DNA of 64,000 nt from Sphingobium sp. Its GTDB lineage: Bacteria > Pseudomonadota > Alphaproteobacteria > Sphingomonadales > Sphingomonadaceae. Below, in pieces: positions 37,967-46,590 of this stretch. The stretch spans positions 52,751-116,750 of the forward strand of contig JALCRK010000004.1 in assembly GCA_022652485.1 (NCBI GenBank). The letters run 5' to 3'. Every line of letters begins with the position of its first letter. The stretch's first letter is position 1. Made by a program: the position numbers and the translations under genes. Under the pieces are notes generated by a model that saw only the letters and a program-made list of their open reading frames with translations, ran no database searches and was not told the origin of the DNA.

Positions 37967-38857
37967 ATGTCCGCCCTTGCCTCCCTCTCATCCGCCGCCG
38001 ACGGTCCGGTTCAGGTCGCCGCGCTGTATCGCTTCACCACGTTCGACGATCCGCCGGCCTTGCGCGCGGTGATACTGGGCTGGTGCGCCGATCTCGGCAT
38101 TCGCGGCACGCTGCTGCTGGCGCGGGAGGGGATCAACGGCACGGTGTCAGGCGGGGAGGAGAGCATTGCGGATCTCGTCGCGCGCCTGCGCGGGCTGCCG
38201 GGGTGCGCGGAGCTGGAGGTGAAATACAGCCGGGCGGAGCGGCATCCGTTCGGGAAAATGAAGGTGAAGCTGAAGCGCGAGATCGTGACAATGAACGCGG
38301 GCGAGCTCGATCCGGCGCGCAATGCGGGCCTCTATGTCGAGCCGCAGGACTGGAATGCGCTGATCGAAGACCCGGATACGATCCTCATCGACACGCGCAA
38401 CGACTATGAAGTGGCGGTGGGGACGTTCGCGGGTGCAAAAGACCCAAACATCCGCACCTTCAGCGATTTTCCGGCCTGGTTCGCACGGGAAAAGGCGGGC
38501 TGGGAGGCGGAAGGGCGGGCGGCACCGAAGGTGGCGATGTTCTGTACCGGCGGCATACGCTGCGAGAAATCGACCGCGTTCGCGCGCGGGCTCGGGCTGG
38601 AGCAGGTGTACCACCTGAAAGGGGGTATCCTCAAATATCTGGAAGAAATCCCGCAGGATCAAAGCCTTTGGCAAGGCAACTGCTTTGTGTTCGATGAGCG
38701 GGTTTCCGTGCGGCACGGGCTGGAGCCCTCCGGGGACCGGATGTGCGAGACCTGCGGCTGGCCTTATGGACCCGGCGAAATTCATCAATGTGCTGCGGAG
38801 GGGCAAAAAAAAGCCGCCCCGAAGGGCGGCGGAAAGTTTTTAGGAGAGGATGCCTGA
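37967..38857 (+). CDS. trhO: tRNA uridine(34) hydroxylase, rhodanese type
   Basis: Rhodanese-domain protein of the YceA/TrhO family that hydroxylates U34 of tRNAs on the way to 5-methoxy- or carboxymethoxyuridine. The 296-residue protein has an N-terminal acylphosphatase-like domain (about 15-115), the rhodanese domain with active Cys C193 in FCTGGIRCEKST, and a C-terminal Cys cluster (MCETCGWPYGPGEIHQC). The last 25 residues are Lys/Gly-rich and coincide with a hairpin terminator. It stands alone, divergent from the TonB receptor. Confidence 0.93.
   Translation: MSALASLSSAADGPVQVAALYRFTTFDDPPALRAVILGWCADLGIRGTLLLAREGINGTVSGGEESIADLVARLRGLPGCAELEVKYSRAERHPFGKMKVKLKREIVTMNAGELDPARNAGLYVEPQDWNALIEDPDTILIDTRNDYEVAVGTFAGAKDPNIRTFSDFPAWFAREKAGWEAEGRAAPKVAMFCTGGIRCEKSTAFARGLGLEQVYHLKGGILKYLEEIPQDQSLWQGNCFVFDERVSVRHGLEPSGDRMCETCGWPYGPGEIHQCAAEGQKKAAPKGGGKFLGEDA
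38804..38841 (-). terminator. Terminator inside the 3' end of trhO, serving the gene from the right
   Basis: On the minus strand GCCGCCC-TTCG-GGGCGGC (38813-38830) has a UUCG tetraloop and is followed by eight T. It would end transcripts of the phosphomannomutase gene reading leftward. The plus strand has a weaker tail (GGAAAGTTTTT). The hairpin encodes part of the trhO C-terminus. Confidence 0.85.
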
Positions 38858-38961
38858 AAGGCAGGTTCCTTTTGCGTCTCGTTCGCATTTTCCGCAAGTG
38901 CGAAAAGATGGTTTGCGATTGCAAAATACGCAATCGCTCTATTTCTTACCAATTTCATAGA

Positions 38962-38995
38962 GTTAACCACGCTTCACCGGAGCGCCGTGGTTAAC
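38962..38995. repeat. Perfect 10-base inverted repeat between trhO and the mutase gene
   Basis: GTTAACCACG (38962-38971) and CGTGGTTAAC (38986-38995) flank a 14-base spacer. There is no T tract, so it is not an obvious terminator; it could be a protein-binding site or an mRNA 3'-end structure. Confidence 0.6.
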
Positions 38996-39026
38996 ACACT
39001 CTTAAAATCAGGCGGTTGAAGCCGAA

Positions 39027-40409
39027 TCAGTGCCCGGCTTGCGGCCCGCGCGCTATGCCCGATTCGGCCAGCTGGCCGTCGATCTGCGCCATCAGGCGCG
39101 CGAGTCCGGCCTCGTCCCTCGCTTCGGCGCGGGCGACCAGCACATCCTGCGTGTTGGAGGCGCGAAGCAGCCACCAGCCATCCGGCGTATTGACGCGCGC
39201 GCCATCGGTGTCGTTGACCTCGGCGCCGTCGGTCTTGAGCCGGGCCAGCACCTCGTCCACCACCGCGAACTTGCGGCTTTCATCGACCTGGAAGCGCATC
39301 TCCGGCGTGTTGACCATTGCGGGCATCTCGCTGCGCAACTGCGTCACGCTCTTGCCCAGCGAAGTCGCGGCGCGAATCAGGCGGATCGCCCCATAAAGCG
39401 CGTCGTCGAAGCCGTAATATTCATGCTTGAAGAAGATGTGGCCGCTCATCTCGCCCGCGAGCGGGCTGCCGGTTTCCTTCATTTTGGACTTGATGAGGCT
39501 GTGGCCGGTCTTCCACATCAGCGGCTTGCCGCCCAGCTCCGCCACGCGGTCATACAGCGCCTGGCTCGCCTTCACATCGGCGATGATCGTCGCGCCCGGC
39601 ACCTCTTTCAGCACCGCTTCGGCATAGATGGCGAGCAGCTGATCGCCCCAGATTACGCGGCCTTCACCGTCGATCGCGCCGATGCGGTCGCCATCGCCAT
39701 CGAAAGCTACTCCGAAATCGAGTCTTTTTTCCGCGACAAGCGCTTTCAAATCGGCCAGATTCTTTTCTTCGGTAGGATCGGGATGATGATTGGGAAAATT
39801 GCCGTCGACTTCCGTGAAGAGAGTATGATGCTCACCCGGGAGGAGCTTGACCAGCTTCTCGACCACTGGGCCGGCGGCACCGTTGCCCGCGTCCCAGCCG
39901 ATGCGGAAGCCCGCGCCGTCGAAACTCTCCACCAGTCGCGCGACATAGCGGTCCATGATGTCCACCGTATTGGAGCCCGCGCTGCCGGAGACCCAGTCTC
40001 CCTCGGCGGCCATTTTTCCGAGCAACTGAATATCCTCTCCGAAGAAAGGCCGACCCTGAAACACCATCTTGAAGCCGTTATAATTGGCGGGATTGTGGCT
40101 GCCGGTTATCTGGATGCCGCCGTCCACCTGCTCCGTAGCCTCGGCATAATATAGCATCGGCGTTGGCCCCATGCCGACGCGCACCGCGTGGATGCCGCTG
40201 TCGTTGAGGCCACGCACCAGCGACTCTTCGAGGATCGGCGAGCTGACCCGCCCGTCATAGCCGACCGCGACGCTCTTGCCGCCCGCGCGGGAAATCAGCG
40301 TGCCAAAGCCCCGGCCGATGGCGTAGGCATCCGCCTCGCCCAGCGTTTCGCCGACGATACCACGGATGTCATATTCACGAAGAGAGGTCGGATGGAAATT
40401 GTGGGTCAT
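39027..40409 (-). CDS. Phosphomannomutase/phosphoglucomutase
   Basis: Alpha-D-phosphohexomutase (AlgC/PgmG type) interconverting hexose 1- and 6-phosphates for polysaccharide and LPS synthesis. ATG 40409 gives 460 residues. The active phosphoserine is S104 in [13 protein letters not shown]; the metal loop [11 protein letters not shown] is near residue 245, and [19 protein letters not shown] carries the sugar-binding residues. The frame runs open upstream but without similarity. In sphingomonads the equivalent enzyme is needed for exopolysaccharide (gellan/sphingan) precursors. Confidence 0.93.
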   Translation of the reverse strand: MTHNFHPTSLREYDIRGIVGETLGEADAYAIGRGFGTLISRAGGKSVAVGYDGRVSSPILEESLVRGLNDSGIHAVRVGMGPTPMLYYAEATEQVDGGIQITGSHNPANYNGFKMVFQGRPFFGEDIQLLGKMAAEGDWVSGSAGSNTVDIMDRYVARLVESFDGAGFRIGWDAGNGAAGPVVEKLVKLLPGEHHTLFTEVDGNFPNHHPDPTEEKNLADLKALVAEKRLDFGVAFDGDGDRIGAIDGEGRVIWGDQLLAIYAEAVLKEVPGATIIADVKASQALYDRVAELGGKPLMWKTGHSLIKSKMKETGSPLAGEMSGHIFFKHEYYGFDDALYGAIRLIRAATSLGKSVTQLRSEMPAMVNTPEMRFQVDESRKFAVVDEVLARLKTDGAEVNDTDGARVNTPDGWWLLRASNTQDVLVARAEARDEAGLARLMAQIDGQLAESGIARGPQAGH

Positions 40410-40488
40410 CATTGTCCTGCGTCTAAGCTGTTGAAGAGGGGAGGGATGCGACCTGAAACGGTTGTAACGCGGCCATGCGGGAATGCAA

Positions 40489-40914
40489 TCAAACGTCCTT
40501 GCCCGTGGAATGTTGCAGCAATATGGACCGCGCTTCGTTAATTTTTTCCGCCAGCCCCTGCGTGCCGCCGGCGTCCGGATGGATTCTGGCGATGAGGCGG
40601 CGGTGCGCGGCGCGGATTTCATCCGGCGTTGCGGTGGCGGAAAGCCCAAGCAGCGCGCGCGCCTCGCGCACGGCCTCCGTCTCGGGCGGGCCGGCCTTCA
40701 CGCGCGGCTTACCCGTCGACCAGCGCCGCCAGCCATAGATCGCGGCAATCGCAAGCGGCACGAGGCCAATAATTCGCGCGCCGCGCGCCGCCATCACCGC
40801 GCCGACGATGGCGAGGCCCAGCATCATGCCGTCCTTGCCGGTCATGCGCGAGAGCTTGCCGCTTCCCATCAGCCACACGGCGACGCCGATCAGGACCAGC
40901 GCGAGAAAGCCCAT
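40489..40914 (-). CDS. Membrane-anchored J-domain protein
   Basis: Small DnaJ-like protein of 141 residues: two or three hydrophobic segments in the first 62 residues, then a C-terminal J domain (about 82-138) with HPD at 112-114, similar in layout to TIM14/DjlA-type anchored co-chaperones. It should recruit DnaK to the inner membrane. The start overlaps the mipZ stop (ATGA), so it is translationally coupled to mipZ; whether the two products act together is unknown. Confidence 0.88.
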   Translation of the reverse strand: MGFLALVLIGVAVWLMGSGKLSRMTGKDGMMLGLAIVGAVMAARGARIIGLVPLAIAAIYGWRRWSTGKPRVKAGPPETEAVREARALLGLSATATPDEIRAAHRRLIARIHPDAGGTQGLAEKINEARSILLQHSTGKDV

Positions 40915-41732
40915 CAGGAGTTCACAGTTTCCCTGGGGCTTTGTTCGGCGGGTTCCCGCTGCTCCACCAGGGGCAAGGCCAGCCCGGCCACCATCTCGCG
41001 CAGCTCCTGCCGCGCGGTGATGTGGCTCATGCCGAGGTCGCCGAGATGGCCCTTGTCGAGCAGGGTGAGGCCGGAGGGGAACAGCTCGCGGAAGATCACG
41101 CGCTCGGAGAGGCCTGGGATCACGCGGAAGCCGACGCGCTTGGAAAGCTCGTTCAGCGCCTCGCCGACGCGGCGCATGTTGCGGGCTTCGAGATGCTGGA
41201 GGCGATTGCGCAGCACCACCCAGTCGATCGTCACGCCGTCCGCCTTGGCGCGGGTCTTGCGCGCCTCGAAGATCAGTTCGGCATAGAAAGAGAGGCGCTT
41301 CACCTTGAAGCTCTCGGCATCGACCTGGCCGATCAGGTCGAAATCGACGAAGCTGTCGTTCATCGGCGTGACCAGCGTGTTCGCGCGCGCGGCCATATAT
41401 TTGGCATAGGCGTCGTCGCGGCCCGGCGTATCGACGATGAGGAAGTCCATGCCCTCGGCAGCTTTGCGGTATGCCGGTTCCAGCTCTCCGTCGCGCAGGC
41501 CGTCGAACACATGAAAGCGCGGGGTAGGCAGGTCTATGCCGCGGCGCTTCGCGGTCTCGGTGCGGTTTTCGAGATAACGGGTGACGGTGCGCTGGCGCGG
41601 GTCGAGATCGAGCATCGCGACCCTGTGCCCCATGCTCGCGAGCGCGACGCCGGTGTGCACGGCGGTGGTCGATTTGCCGGTGCCGCCCTTTTCGTTGGCG
41701 AAAACGATGATGTGTGTCTGCTCACCCGGCAT
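40914..41732 (-). CDS. mipZ: MipZ-like division-plane positioning ATPase
   Basis: ParA/MinD-family ATPase that in Caulobacter forms a gradient from polar ParB-parS complexes and inhibits FtsZ assembly. ATG 41732, preceded by GGAAGAG, gives 272 residues with the deviant Walker A KGGTGKST (15-22), DLDPRQRT (42-49) and DTPGRDD (101-107), all as in MipZ rather than in plasmid ParA. The frame stays open far upstream without similarity. It is divergent from panC and coupled to the J-domain gene. No parB or parS is visible in the window. Confidence 0.92.
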   Translation of the reverse strand: MPGEQTHIIVFANEKGGTGKSTTAVHTGVALASMGHRVAMLDLDPRQRTVTRYLENRTETAKRRGIDLPTPRFHVFDGLRDGELEPAYRKAAEGMDFLIVDTPGRDDAYAKYMAARANTLVTPMNDSFVDFDLIGQVDAESFKVKRLSFYAELIFEARKTRAKADGVTIDWVVLRNRLQHLEARNMRRVGEALNELSKRVGFRVIPGLSERVIFRELFPSGLTLLDKGHLGDLGMSHITARQELREMVAGLALPLVEQREPAEQSPRETVNS

Positions 41733-41810
41733 GGTCTCTTCCGTATCCCCCTCGTCACGGCTATGACCAGCCGCTCTATCGAAAGCAGCTTTACCGGAGG
41801 CATCCCGCCC

Positions 41811-42665
41811 GTGCAAATCATCCGTGACGTGAAGAGCCTGCGCGAAGCCGTATCCGCGCTGAAAGCTGGGGATAAAAAGATCGCGCTGGTGCCGACGATG
41901 GGGGCGCTGCACGAGGGGCATATGAGTCTGGTGCGCCGGGCGAGGGAATGCGCGGATCATGTGGTCGCCTCGATCTTCGTGAACCCGACGCAGTTCGGGC
42001 CGAACGAGGATCTCGCCGCCTATCCCCGGCAGGAAGCGCAGGACGCGGCGCTGCTGGAGGGCGAGGGCACGGCGATAGTGTGGGCGCCGACGGTGGCCGA
42101 GATGTATCCGGCGGGGTTTGTCACCAGCATTTCGGTCGGTGGGGTGAGTGGGCCGCTGGAAGGGGCACACCGCCCCGGCCATTTCGACGGCGTGGCGACG
42201 GTGGTGTGCAAGCTCTTCCAACAGGTGCAACCGCATGTCGCGCTGTTCGGCGAGAAGGATTATCAGCAGCTTGCCGTGATCCGCCGGATGGTGATCGACC
42301 TCAACCTGCCGGTGGAGATCATCGGTGTCGCGACCGCGCGCGCCGAGGACGGCCTCGCGCTCTCGTCGCGCAATGCCTATTTGAGCGCAGAGGAACGCCG
42401 CCAAGCGGTGGAACTGCCGAACGCGATGCGCGCGGCAGTGGCTGCGCTGGCGGCGGGCGAGGAACCGGAGGCGGTGCTGGCGCAGGCGCGGGCGCGGCTG
42501 GCGGCGGCGGGGTTCGGGCCGATCGATTATGTCGCGCTGGCGGATGCCGCATCGCTGGAGCCGGTGCGCACGCTTGCGTCGCCCGCGCGCCTGCTGGTCG
42601 CGGCGAGGCTGGGCAAGACCCGGCTGATCGACAATTTCGCGGTCGATACAACCGATATGGATTAA
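41811..42665 (+). CDS. panC: Pantothenate synthetase
   Basis: Joins pantoate and beta-alanine with ATP to pantothenate, precursor of CoA. Start GTG 41811 is preferred: it has ACCGGAGG upstream and yields 284 residues, the normal length; ATG 41763 would add 16 residues. PTMGALHEGHMSLVRRA contains the HxGH nucleotide motif, and LSSRNAYLSAEERR is the KMSKS-like counterpart. Divergent from mipZ. coaE of the same pathway is at 4.1 kb. Confidence 0.95.
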   Translation: MQIIRDVKSLREAVSALKAGDKKIALVPTMGALHEGHMSLVRRARECADHVVASIFVNPTQFGPNEDLAAYPRQEAQDAALLEGEGTAIVWAPTVAEMYPAGFVTSISVGGVSGPLEGAHRPGHFDGVATVVCKLFQQVQPHVALFGEKDYQQLAVIRRMVIDLNLPVEIIGVATARAEDGLALSSRNAYLSAEERRQAVELPNAMRAAVAALAAGEEPEAVLAQARARLAAAGFGPIDYVALADAASLEPVRTLASPARLLVAARLGKTRLIDNFAVDTTDMD

Positions 42666-42723
42666 CATTAAAGTGAGGGATTGCGGCCATATGGGGCGGG
42701 CCGTTGAGGCGTTCGCCGCAGCG

Positions 42724-42738
42724 TTAACCTTATATTAG
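42724..42738. promoter_or_regulatory. CtrA-like site upstream of the Sel1 gene
   Basis: TTAA-CCTTATA-TTAG matches the CtrA box TTAA-N7-TTAA except for the last base, about 45 bases before the Sel1 gene start. CtrA regulates motility and cell-cycle genes in alphaproteobacteria. A single near-match can arise by chance. Confidence 0.3.
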
Positions 42739-42783
42739 CCATGATTCGCAAATCTCGCCCCATATCGGAGTGAGGAGTTGCTT

Positions 42784-43086
42784 GTGGCGAACAGCATGAA
42801 GTCCGCACAGTTTCTGATCGAAAGCCGCCTTGCGGACGCGGCCAAAGGAGATGCGCAGGCCTGTTACGAGCTGGGTATCGCCTATAGTTGCGGCACGGGG
42901 GATGTCGATATCGACCTCGTCGAGGCGCACAAATGGTTCAACCTCGCGGCGCTTGCGGGAAGTGTGGAGGGGCAATCGCTCCGCGCCGAGGTGGCCGAGG
43001 AGATGACCGCGCGGGAGATCGCCGAGGCGCAACGCCTGGCGCGCGCATGGCTTTCTGCCACCTCCGCGAACAGATACGCGGCCTAA
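42784..43086 (+). CDS. Small Sel1-like repeat protein
   Basis: About 100 residues with one or two Sel1-type repeats (DAQACYELGIAYSCGTGDVDIDLVEAHKWFNLAALAG), then a helical tail. Sel1 repeats are protein-interaction modules. GTG 42784 with GAGGAG seven bases before it is preferred; TTG 42778 and ATG 42796 are alternatives. No signal peptide. Partner unknown. The gene is convergent with the GNAT gene, four bases apart. Confidence 0.8.
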   Translation: MANSMKSAQFLIESRLADAAKGDAQACYELGIAYSCGTGDVDIDLVEAHKWFNLAALAGSVEGQSLRAEVAEEMTAREIAEAQRLARAWLSATSANRYAA

Positions 43087-43089
43087 GGC

Positions 43090-44250
43090 TCAATCCACAT
43101 TTTTGAACGGCGTCCGTGAGGACAGCCACTCGCGGTCGGAGCTGACCGCCGCGCGTTCCTGAGCGAGGAACTGCGCCACTGCCCGGCGGAAATCGGGATG
43201 CGGAACATGATGGGCGGACCATGTCGCCACCGGCTTGTAGCCCCGCACCAGCTTGTGCCCGCCCTGCGCGCCCGCCTCAACCCGGCTTAGCCCGTGCGCC
43301 AGCGCGAAATCGATCGCCTGATAATAGCAAAGCTCGAAATGCAGGAACGGCACCTCTTCGGTGCAGCCCCAGTAACGGCCGTATAACGTGTCGGCGCCGA
43401 TGAAGTTGAGCGCGCCCGCTATGGGCAAGCCGTCGCGCAGGGCGAGGATCAGCAGGATCTTGTCCGCCATTCGCGCGCCCGCCAGATCGAAGAAGCTGCG
43501 GGTGAGATAAGGCCGCCCCCATTTGCGCGCGCCCGTATCCTGATAGAAGACCCAGAACGCATCCCAATGCTCCGGCCGAATCGCGTCGCCGGTCAGATGG
43601 ACGATCTCCAGCCCCTCTTGTGCGCGGCGCCGCTCCTTGCGGAGGTTCTTGCGCTTCTCGCTGGAAAGCTGGCCGAGGAATGCCTCGAAATCGGCATAGC
43701 CTTCGTTCTCGAAGTGGAACTGGCTGTCCTCGCGGAGGAGCCAGCCCGCCGCCTCGAACAATGGCACTTCCTGCGGCGCGACGAAGGTGGCGTGGGCGGA
43801 GCTGAGGCCGTGCTGGGCGACGAGCTGCTCCGCCGCCGCGATCAGGCCGGAGGCGATGGCCGGCGGCGCGTCCTCGCGCAGCAGCAGGCGCTTGCCGGTC
43901 ACGGGGGTGAAGGGCACCGCGATCTGGAGCTTGGGATAATAGCGCCCGCCCGCCCGTTCCCATGCGTCCGCCCAGCCATGATCGAACACATATTCACCCT
44001 GGCTGTGGCCCTTGAAATAGGCGGGGAGAATGCCGAGCGGCGCACCCTGTGCATCGTCGATCAAGATCGGGCTGGCCTGCCAGCCGGTGCCGGGGCCGAC
44101 GCTGCCCGATTCCTCCAGCGCGGCGAGAAAGGCGTGAGAGAGAAACGGATCGCCGTCACCGGCGCAGGCGTCCCATTGCGCGGGGTCGATACTGCTGACG
44201 CCCGCTGCGGTGCGGGCAACAAGACTGGAGGCGGATTCGCGGTCAGCCAC
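43090..44250 (-). CDS. GNAT/FemAB-like acyltransferase (DUF482)
   Basis: Protein of 386 residues of the DUF482 (peptidogalycan biosynthesis-like) family, which has a double GNAT fold related to FemAB peptidyl transferases. The SSEKRKNLRKERRRA basic segment near 215 and FHFELCYYQAIDFALAHGL near 315 are family hallmarks. Start GTG 44250 overlaps the glycerophosphodiesterase stop (GTGGCTGA), indicating coupling. The acceptor is unknown; a cell envelope role is inferred. Confidence 0.8.
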   Translation of the reverse strand: MADRESASSLVARTAAGVSSIDPAQWDACAGDGDPFLSHAFLAALEESGSVGPGTGWQASPILIDDAQGAPLGILPAYFKGHSQGEYVFDHGWADAWERAGGRYYPKLQIAVPFTPVTGKRLLLREDAPPAIASGLIAAAEQLVAQHGLSSAHATFVAPQEVPLFEAAGWLLREDSQFHFENEGYADFEAFLGQLSSEKRKNLRKERRRAQEGLEIVHLTGDAIRPEHWDAFWVFYQDTGARKWGRPYLTRSFFDLAGARMADKILLILALRDGLPIAGALNFIGADTLYGRYWGCTEEVPFLHFELCYYQAIDFALAHGLSRVEAGAQGGHKLVRGYKPVATWSAHHVPHPDFRRAVAQFLAQERAAVSSDREWLSSRTPFKNVD

Positions 44251-44980
44251 GGCGCGGCTGCGCCTCGCCCTCGAAAATCGCGGCGTCGGCATATTGGCGC
44301 ACGGTCTGCCAGTGCTCGGGGCGGCGCACCGTCCAGCTCAGCACGGGCAGCCCCTTGGCGCGAGCGCGGGCCGGGAAACGGCCGGGGAGATCGCGTATGT
44401 CATAGCCGAGGAAATCGGGATCCGCGTGGCGCAATGCAAGATGGCGCTTGAAGGTGCCCCACCAGCCCTTGTCGTCTTCCTCGGTGACGACAAGGCCGCG
44501 CACCACCTCCGGCGCATGGGCGGCGAACCAGCGGCCGACGCGTGGATCGAATGACATGATCGCGGCACGACCGTCATAGCCCGCCAGATCGTCGCGCACA
44601 GCGGCGCACAAGGGGCCGACCGGCTCGATGCCGTCGATCTTGATCTCGATGAGCAGTGGTTGTTTTCCCGCCATCAGTGCGAGCAGGGCGGAGAGGCGGG
44701 GAATGGGGCCGCCATTGTCGTGGAGCGCAATCGCGTCCAGCTCCGCCGCCGTCCGCGCCGAGACAGGCCCATGTGCGTCGGTTAGCCGCTCCAGCGTCGC
44801 ATCATGGAACACGACGGCGATCCCGTCCGCCGAGAGGCGCACATCGCATTCCGCGCCAAAGCCGCCGATCAGCGCCGCCTCGAACGCGGGCAGGCTGTTT
44901 TCGGCAAGCCCGGTGCCTTCGCCGTGCAGCCCGCGATGCGCGTAATCCTGCATGGCGAGGAAAGCGGCGCGGCCGGTCAT
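44243..44980 (-). CDS. Glycerophosphodiester phosphodiesterase
   Basis: Hydrolyses glycerophosphodiesters to glycerol 3-phosphate and an alcohol. The 245-residue protein is a GDPD TIM barrel: AHRGLHGEG with the catalytic His near residue 15, LAENSLPAFEAAL, and GAECDVRLSADGIAVVFHDATLERLT with metal ligands. No signal peptide, so it is the cytosolic UgpQ type. It overlaps the HAD gene upstream by four bases and the GNAT gene downstream. Confidence 0.92.
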   Translation of the reverse strand: MTGRAAFLAMQDYAHRGLHGEGTGLAENSLPAFEAALIGGFGAECDVRLSADGIAVVFHDATLERLTDAHGPVSARTAAELDAIALHDNGGPIPRLSALLALMAGKQPLLIEIKIDGIEPVGPLCAAVRDDLAGYDGRAAIMSFDPRVGRWFAAHAPEVVRGLVVTEEDDKGWWGTFKRHLALRHADPDFLGYDIRDLPGRFPARARAKGLPVLSWTVRRPEHWQTVRQYADAAIFEGEAQPRRG

Positions 44981-45600
44981 GCCGCCGCTCCTTGGGCGAG
45001 GCGCTCGCGGATCCAGCTTTCCGCCGCGGGCCAGGAGTCGATTCGCTCATGCGCGGCCTCGGCGCGGGGGATATACGGCGCCATCAGTGGCTCGCCCACC
45101 ATGTGCAGCCGCCATGCTTCGGGTGCGTGCTCGGCGACGGAGGCGTGATGCTGGGCGAGATCGTCGACGAACAGCACCGCGCTAGGCGCGTGCGCATCGA
45201 TGATCCGGCGCGCGGGTGTGCCCTTGCCACCCTGGTTCCAGTGGACCGGATGCTCGACCCCGAGCGTGCGGAGCTGGGCGATCCGTCCCTCATGTTCCGC
45301 CTCGCCGATATTGGTCAGCACCACGATGTCGGCGATGTCCGAAAGCCGCGCCAGCGTCTCCAGCGCGCCCTCGATCGGATATTGCCGGTGCATCTCGGTG
45401 GCAAAGAAGGCGCGCAGCATCCGCCACACCTCGCCCACCTCCAGCACGGTGCCGCAGGCCTTGCGGCGCAGCGCATCGACGAAGCCGTGGTTGGTAAGGT
45501 CGAAATGCACCTCATGCACCTCATCGAGCCAGTCGCGGAACGGCACCACCATGTGCAGCAGCACCTCGTCGCAATCGGTGATGATGAGCGGGCGGCTCAT
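44977..45600 (-). CDS. HAD-superfamily hydrolase
   Basis: Predicted phosphatase of 207 residues. HAD motif I is DCDEVLLH (Asp nucleophile near residue 9), motif II VVLTNIGEAEH, motif III Lys in GGKGTPARRI, and motif IV LFVDDLAQHHASV. Overlaps the DUF3572 gene (ATGAGC... with its stop) and ugpQ by four bases. Substrate unknown; a link to the phosphodiesterase product is possible only from context. Confidence 0.85.
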   Translation of the reverse strand: MSRPLIITDCDEVLLHMVVPFRDWLDEVHEVHFDLTNHGFVDALRRKACGTVLEVGEVWRMLRAFFATEMHRQYPIEGALETLARLSDIADIVVLTNIGEAEHEGRIAQLRTLGVEHPVHWNQGGKGTPARRIIDAHAPSAVLFVDDLAQHHASVAEHAPEAWRLHMVGEPLMAPYIPRAEAAHERIDSWPAAESWIRERLAQGAAA

Positions 45601-45875
45601 GCGCGCAGCTCCCGCGCGAGATTCGCCAGCCGCTCCGGCGCGACCCCCAGCGCTTCGGCGCAGGCGACGAGATCCGGCTCGTGCGCCCGCAGGAAATCGA
45701 TCGTCGCGCCGAGAATCGCCGTCTCTCCCGCGCGGGCGCGCAGCTCCGCCGCATCCAGACCGGTCAGCGCCAGAAGCCGGTGCGCGCGCCGGTCGTCGCA
45801 CAAAACCCACCCAAGGGCGCGAAGGCCCAGCGTTTCCGCGTCGTCCGCATTGCCATTCTCGGGAGCTGGGCGCAT
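45597..45875 (-). CDS. DUF3572 family protein
   Basis: Small alphaproteobacterial protein (92 residues) of unknown function. It matches DUF3572 in AETLGLRALGWVLCDDRRAHRLLALTGL and EPDLVACAEALGV. ATG 45875 is chosen, 52 bases from the divergent divK start; the frame is open further upstream across divK without similarity. All-helical, no membrane segment. It is the first gene of the DUF3572-HAD-ugpQ-GNAT string, each overlapping the next. Confidence 0.8.
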   Translation of the reverse strand: MRPAPENGNADDAETLGLRALGWVLCDDRRAHRLLALTGLDAAELRARAGETAILGATIDFLRAHEPDLVACAEALGVAPERLANLARELRA

Positions 45876-45927
45876 GGATGACTCTCTGCTCATGGGGAGC
45901 GGCAATGCCGCACATTCCGGGGGATTG

Positions 45928-46305
45928 GTGACAAAACGGATTCTGGTTGTCGAGGACAACGAACTCAACCTCAAGCTTTTTTGTGACCTGCTGCGCGCGC
46001 ACGGGCACGAAACGCGCGCGGTTTCCGATGGACGCCTGGTGCTGGACGAGGCGCGTGCCTTCGCCCCGGACCTCATCATCATGGATATCCACCTGCCCCA
46101 CATCAGCGGGCTGGAGCTGATCGGCGTGGTGAAGGGCGACGCCGCCTTGAGCGCCGTGCCGGTGATGGCGGTGACGGCCTATGCCGGCAAGGGCGACGAG
46201 GAGCGCATCCGCGCCGCCGGGGCCGAGGCCTATGTCTCCAAGCCGATTTCGGTCGTGAAGTTTGTCGAGACCGTGAACGGCCTGCTTGCGGCGGTGGGCG
46301 CATAA
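45928..46305 (+). CDS. divK: DivK single-domain response regulator
   Basis: Cell-cycle response regulator that in Caulobacter is controlled by the histidine kinases PleC and DivJ and acts on CtrA through DivL. From GTG 45928 (GGGGGA before it) the product has 125 residues and only a receiver domain: acidic pocket E9/D10, phosphoacceptor D53 in IIMDIHLP, T83 and K105, all intact and at DivK positions. ATG starts at 45874 or 45892 would add an unmatched extension. In Caulobacter and Brucella divK is followed by pleD; here the next gene is rpmG on the other strand. Confidence 0.92.
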   Translation: MTKRILVVEDNELNLKLFCDLLRAHGHETRAVSDGRLVLDEARAFAPDLIIMDIHLPHISGLELIGVVKGDAALSAVPVMAVTAYAGKGDEERIRAAGAEAYVSKPISVVKFVETVNGLLAAVGA

Positions 46306-46369
46306 GGCGGGCCTGAAGCGCACTCACTGCGCCTTGTCACGGCTATGCGGCGCCCCAGATGCATCACGC

Positions 46370-46402
46370 ACAAAAAAACCCGGCGCGTAGCCGGGCTTTT
46401 TC
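46370..46402. terminator. Bidirectional terminator between divK and rpmG
   Basis: AAAAAAA-CCCGGC-GCGTA-GCCGGG-CTTTTT: a six-pair stem (46379-46384 with 46390-46395) flanked by A and T tracts, suitable for both convergent genes. Confidence 0.9.
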
Positions 46403-46422
46403 CAGTCGGTCGATTCGCCCGA

Positions 46423-46590
46423 TTACTTGATCTTGGCTTCCTTGAAATCGACATGCTTGCGCACGACCGGATCATATTTGCGGAAGCTCAGCTTCTCGGT
46501 CTGGGTGCGCGGATTCTTCTTGGTGACATAGAAAAAACCGGTGTCGGCGCTGCTGACAAGCCGGATCTTGACGGTGGCTGGCTTCGCCAT
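46423..46590 (-). CDS. rpmG: 50S ribosomal protein L33
   Basis: Small ribosomal protein of 55 residues ([21 protein letters not shown], then KKNPRT and KLSFRKYDP). It lacks the CxxC pairs, so it is the zinc-free type. ATG 46590 has GGAAC upstream. In other alphaproteobacteria it sits near divK-pleD. Confidence 0.97.
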   Translation of the reverse strand: MAKPATVKIRLVSSADTGFFYVTKKNPRTQTEKLSFRKYDPVVRKHVDFKEAKIK

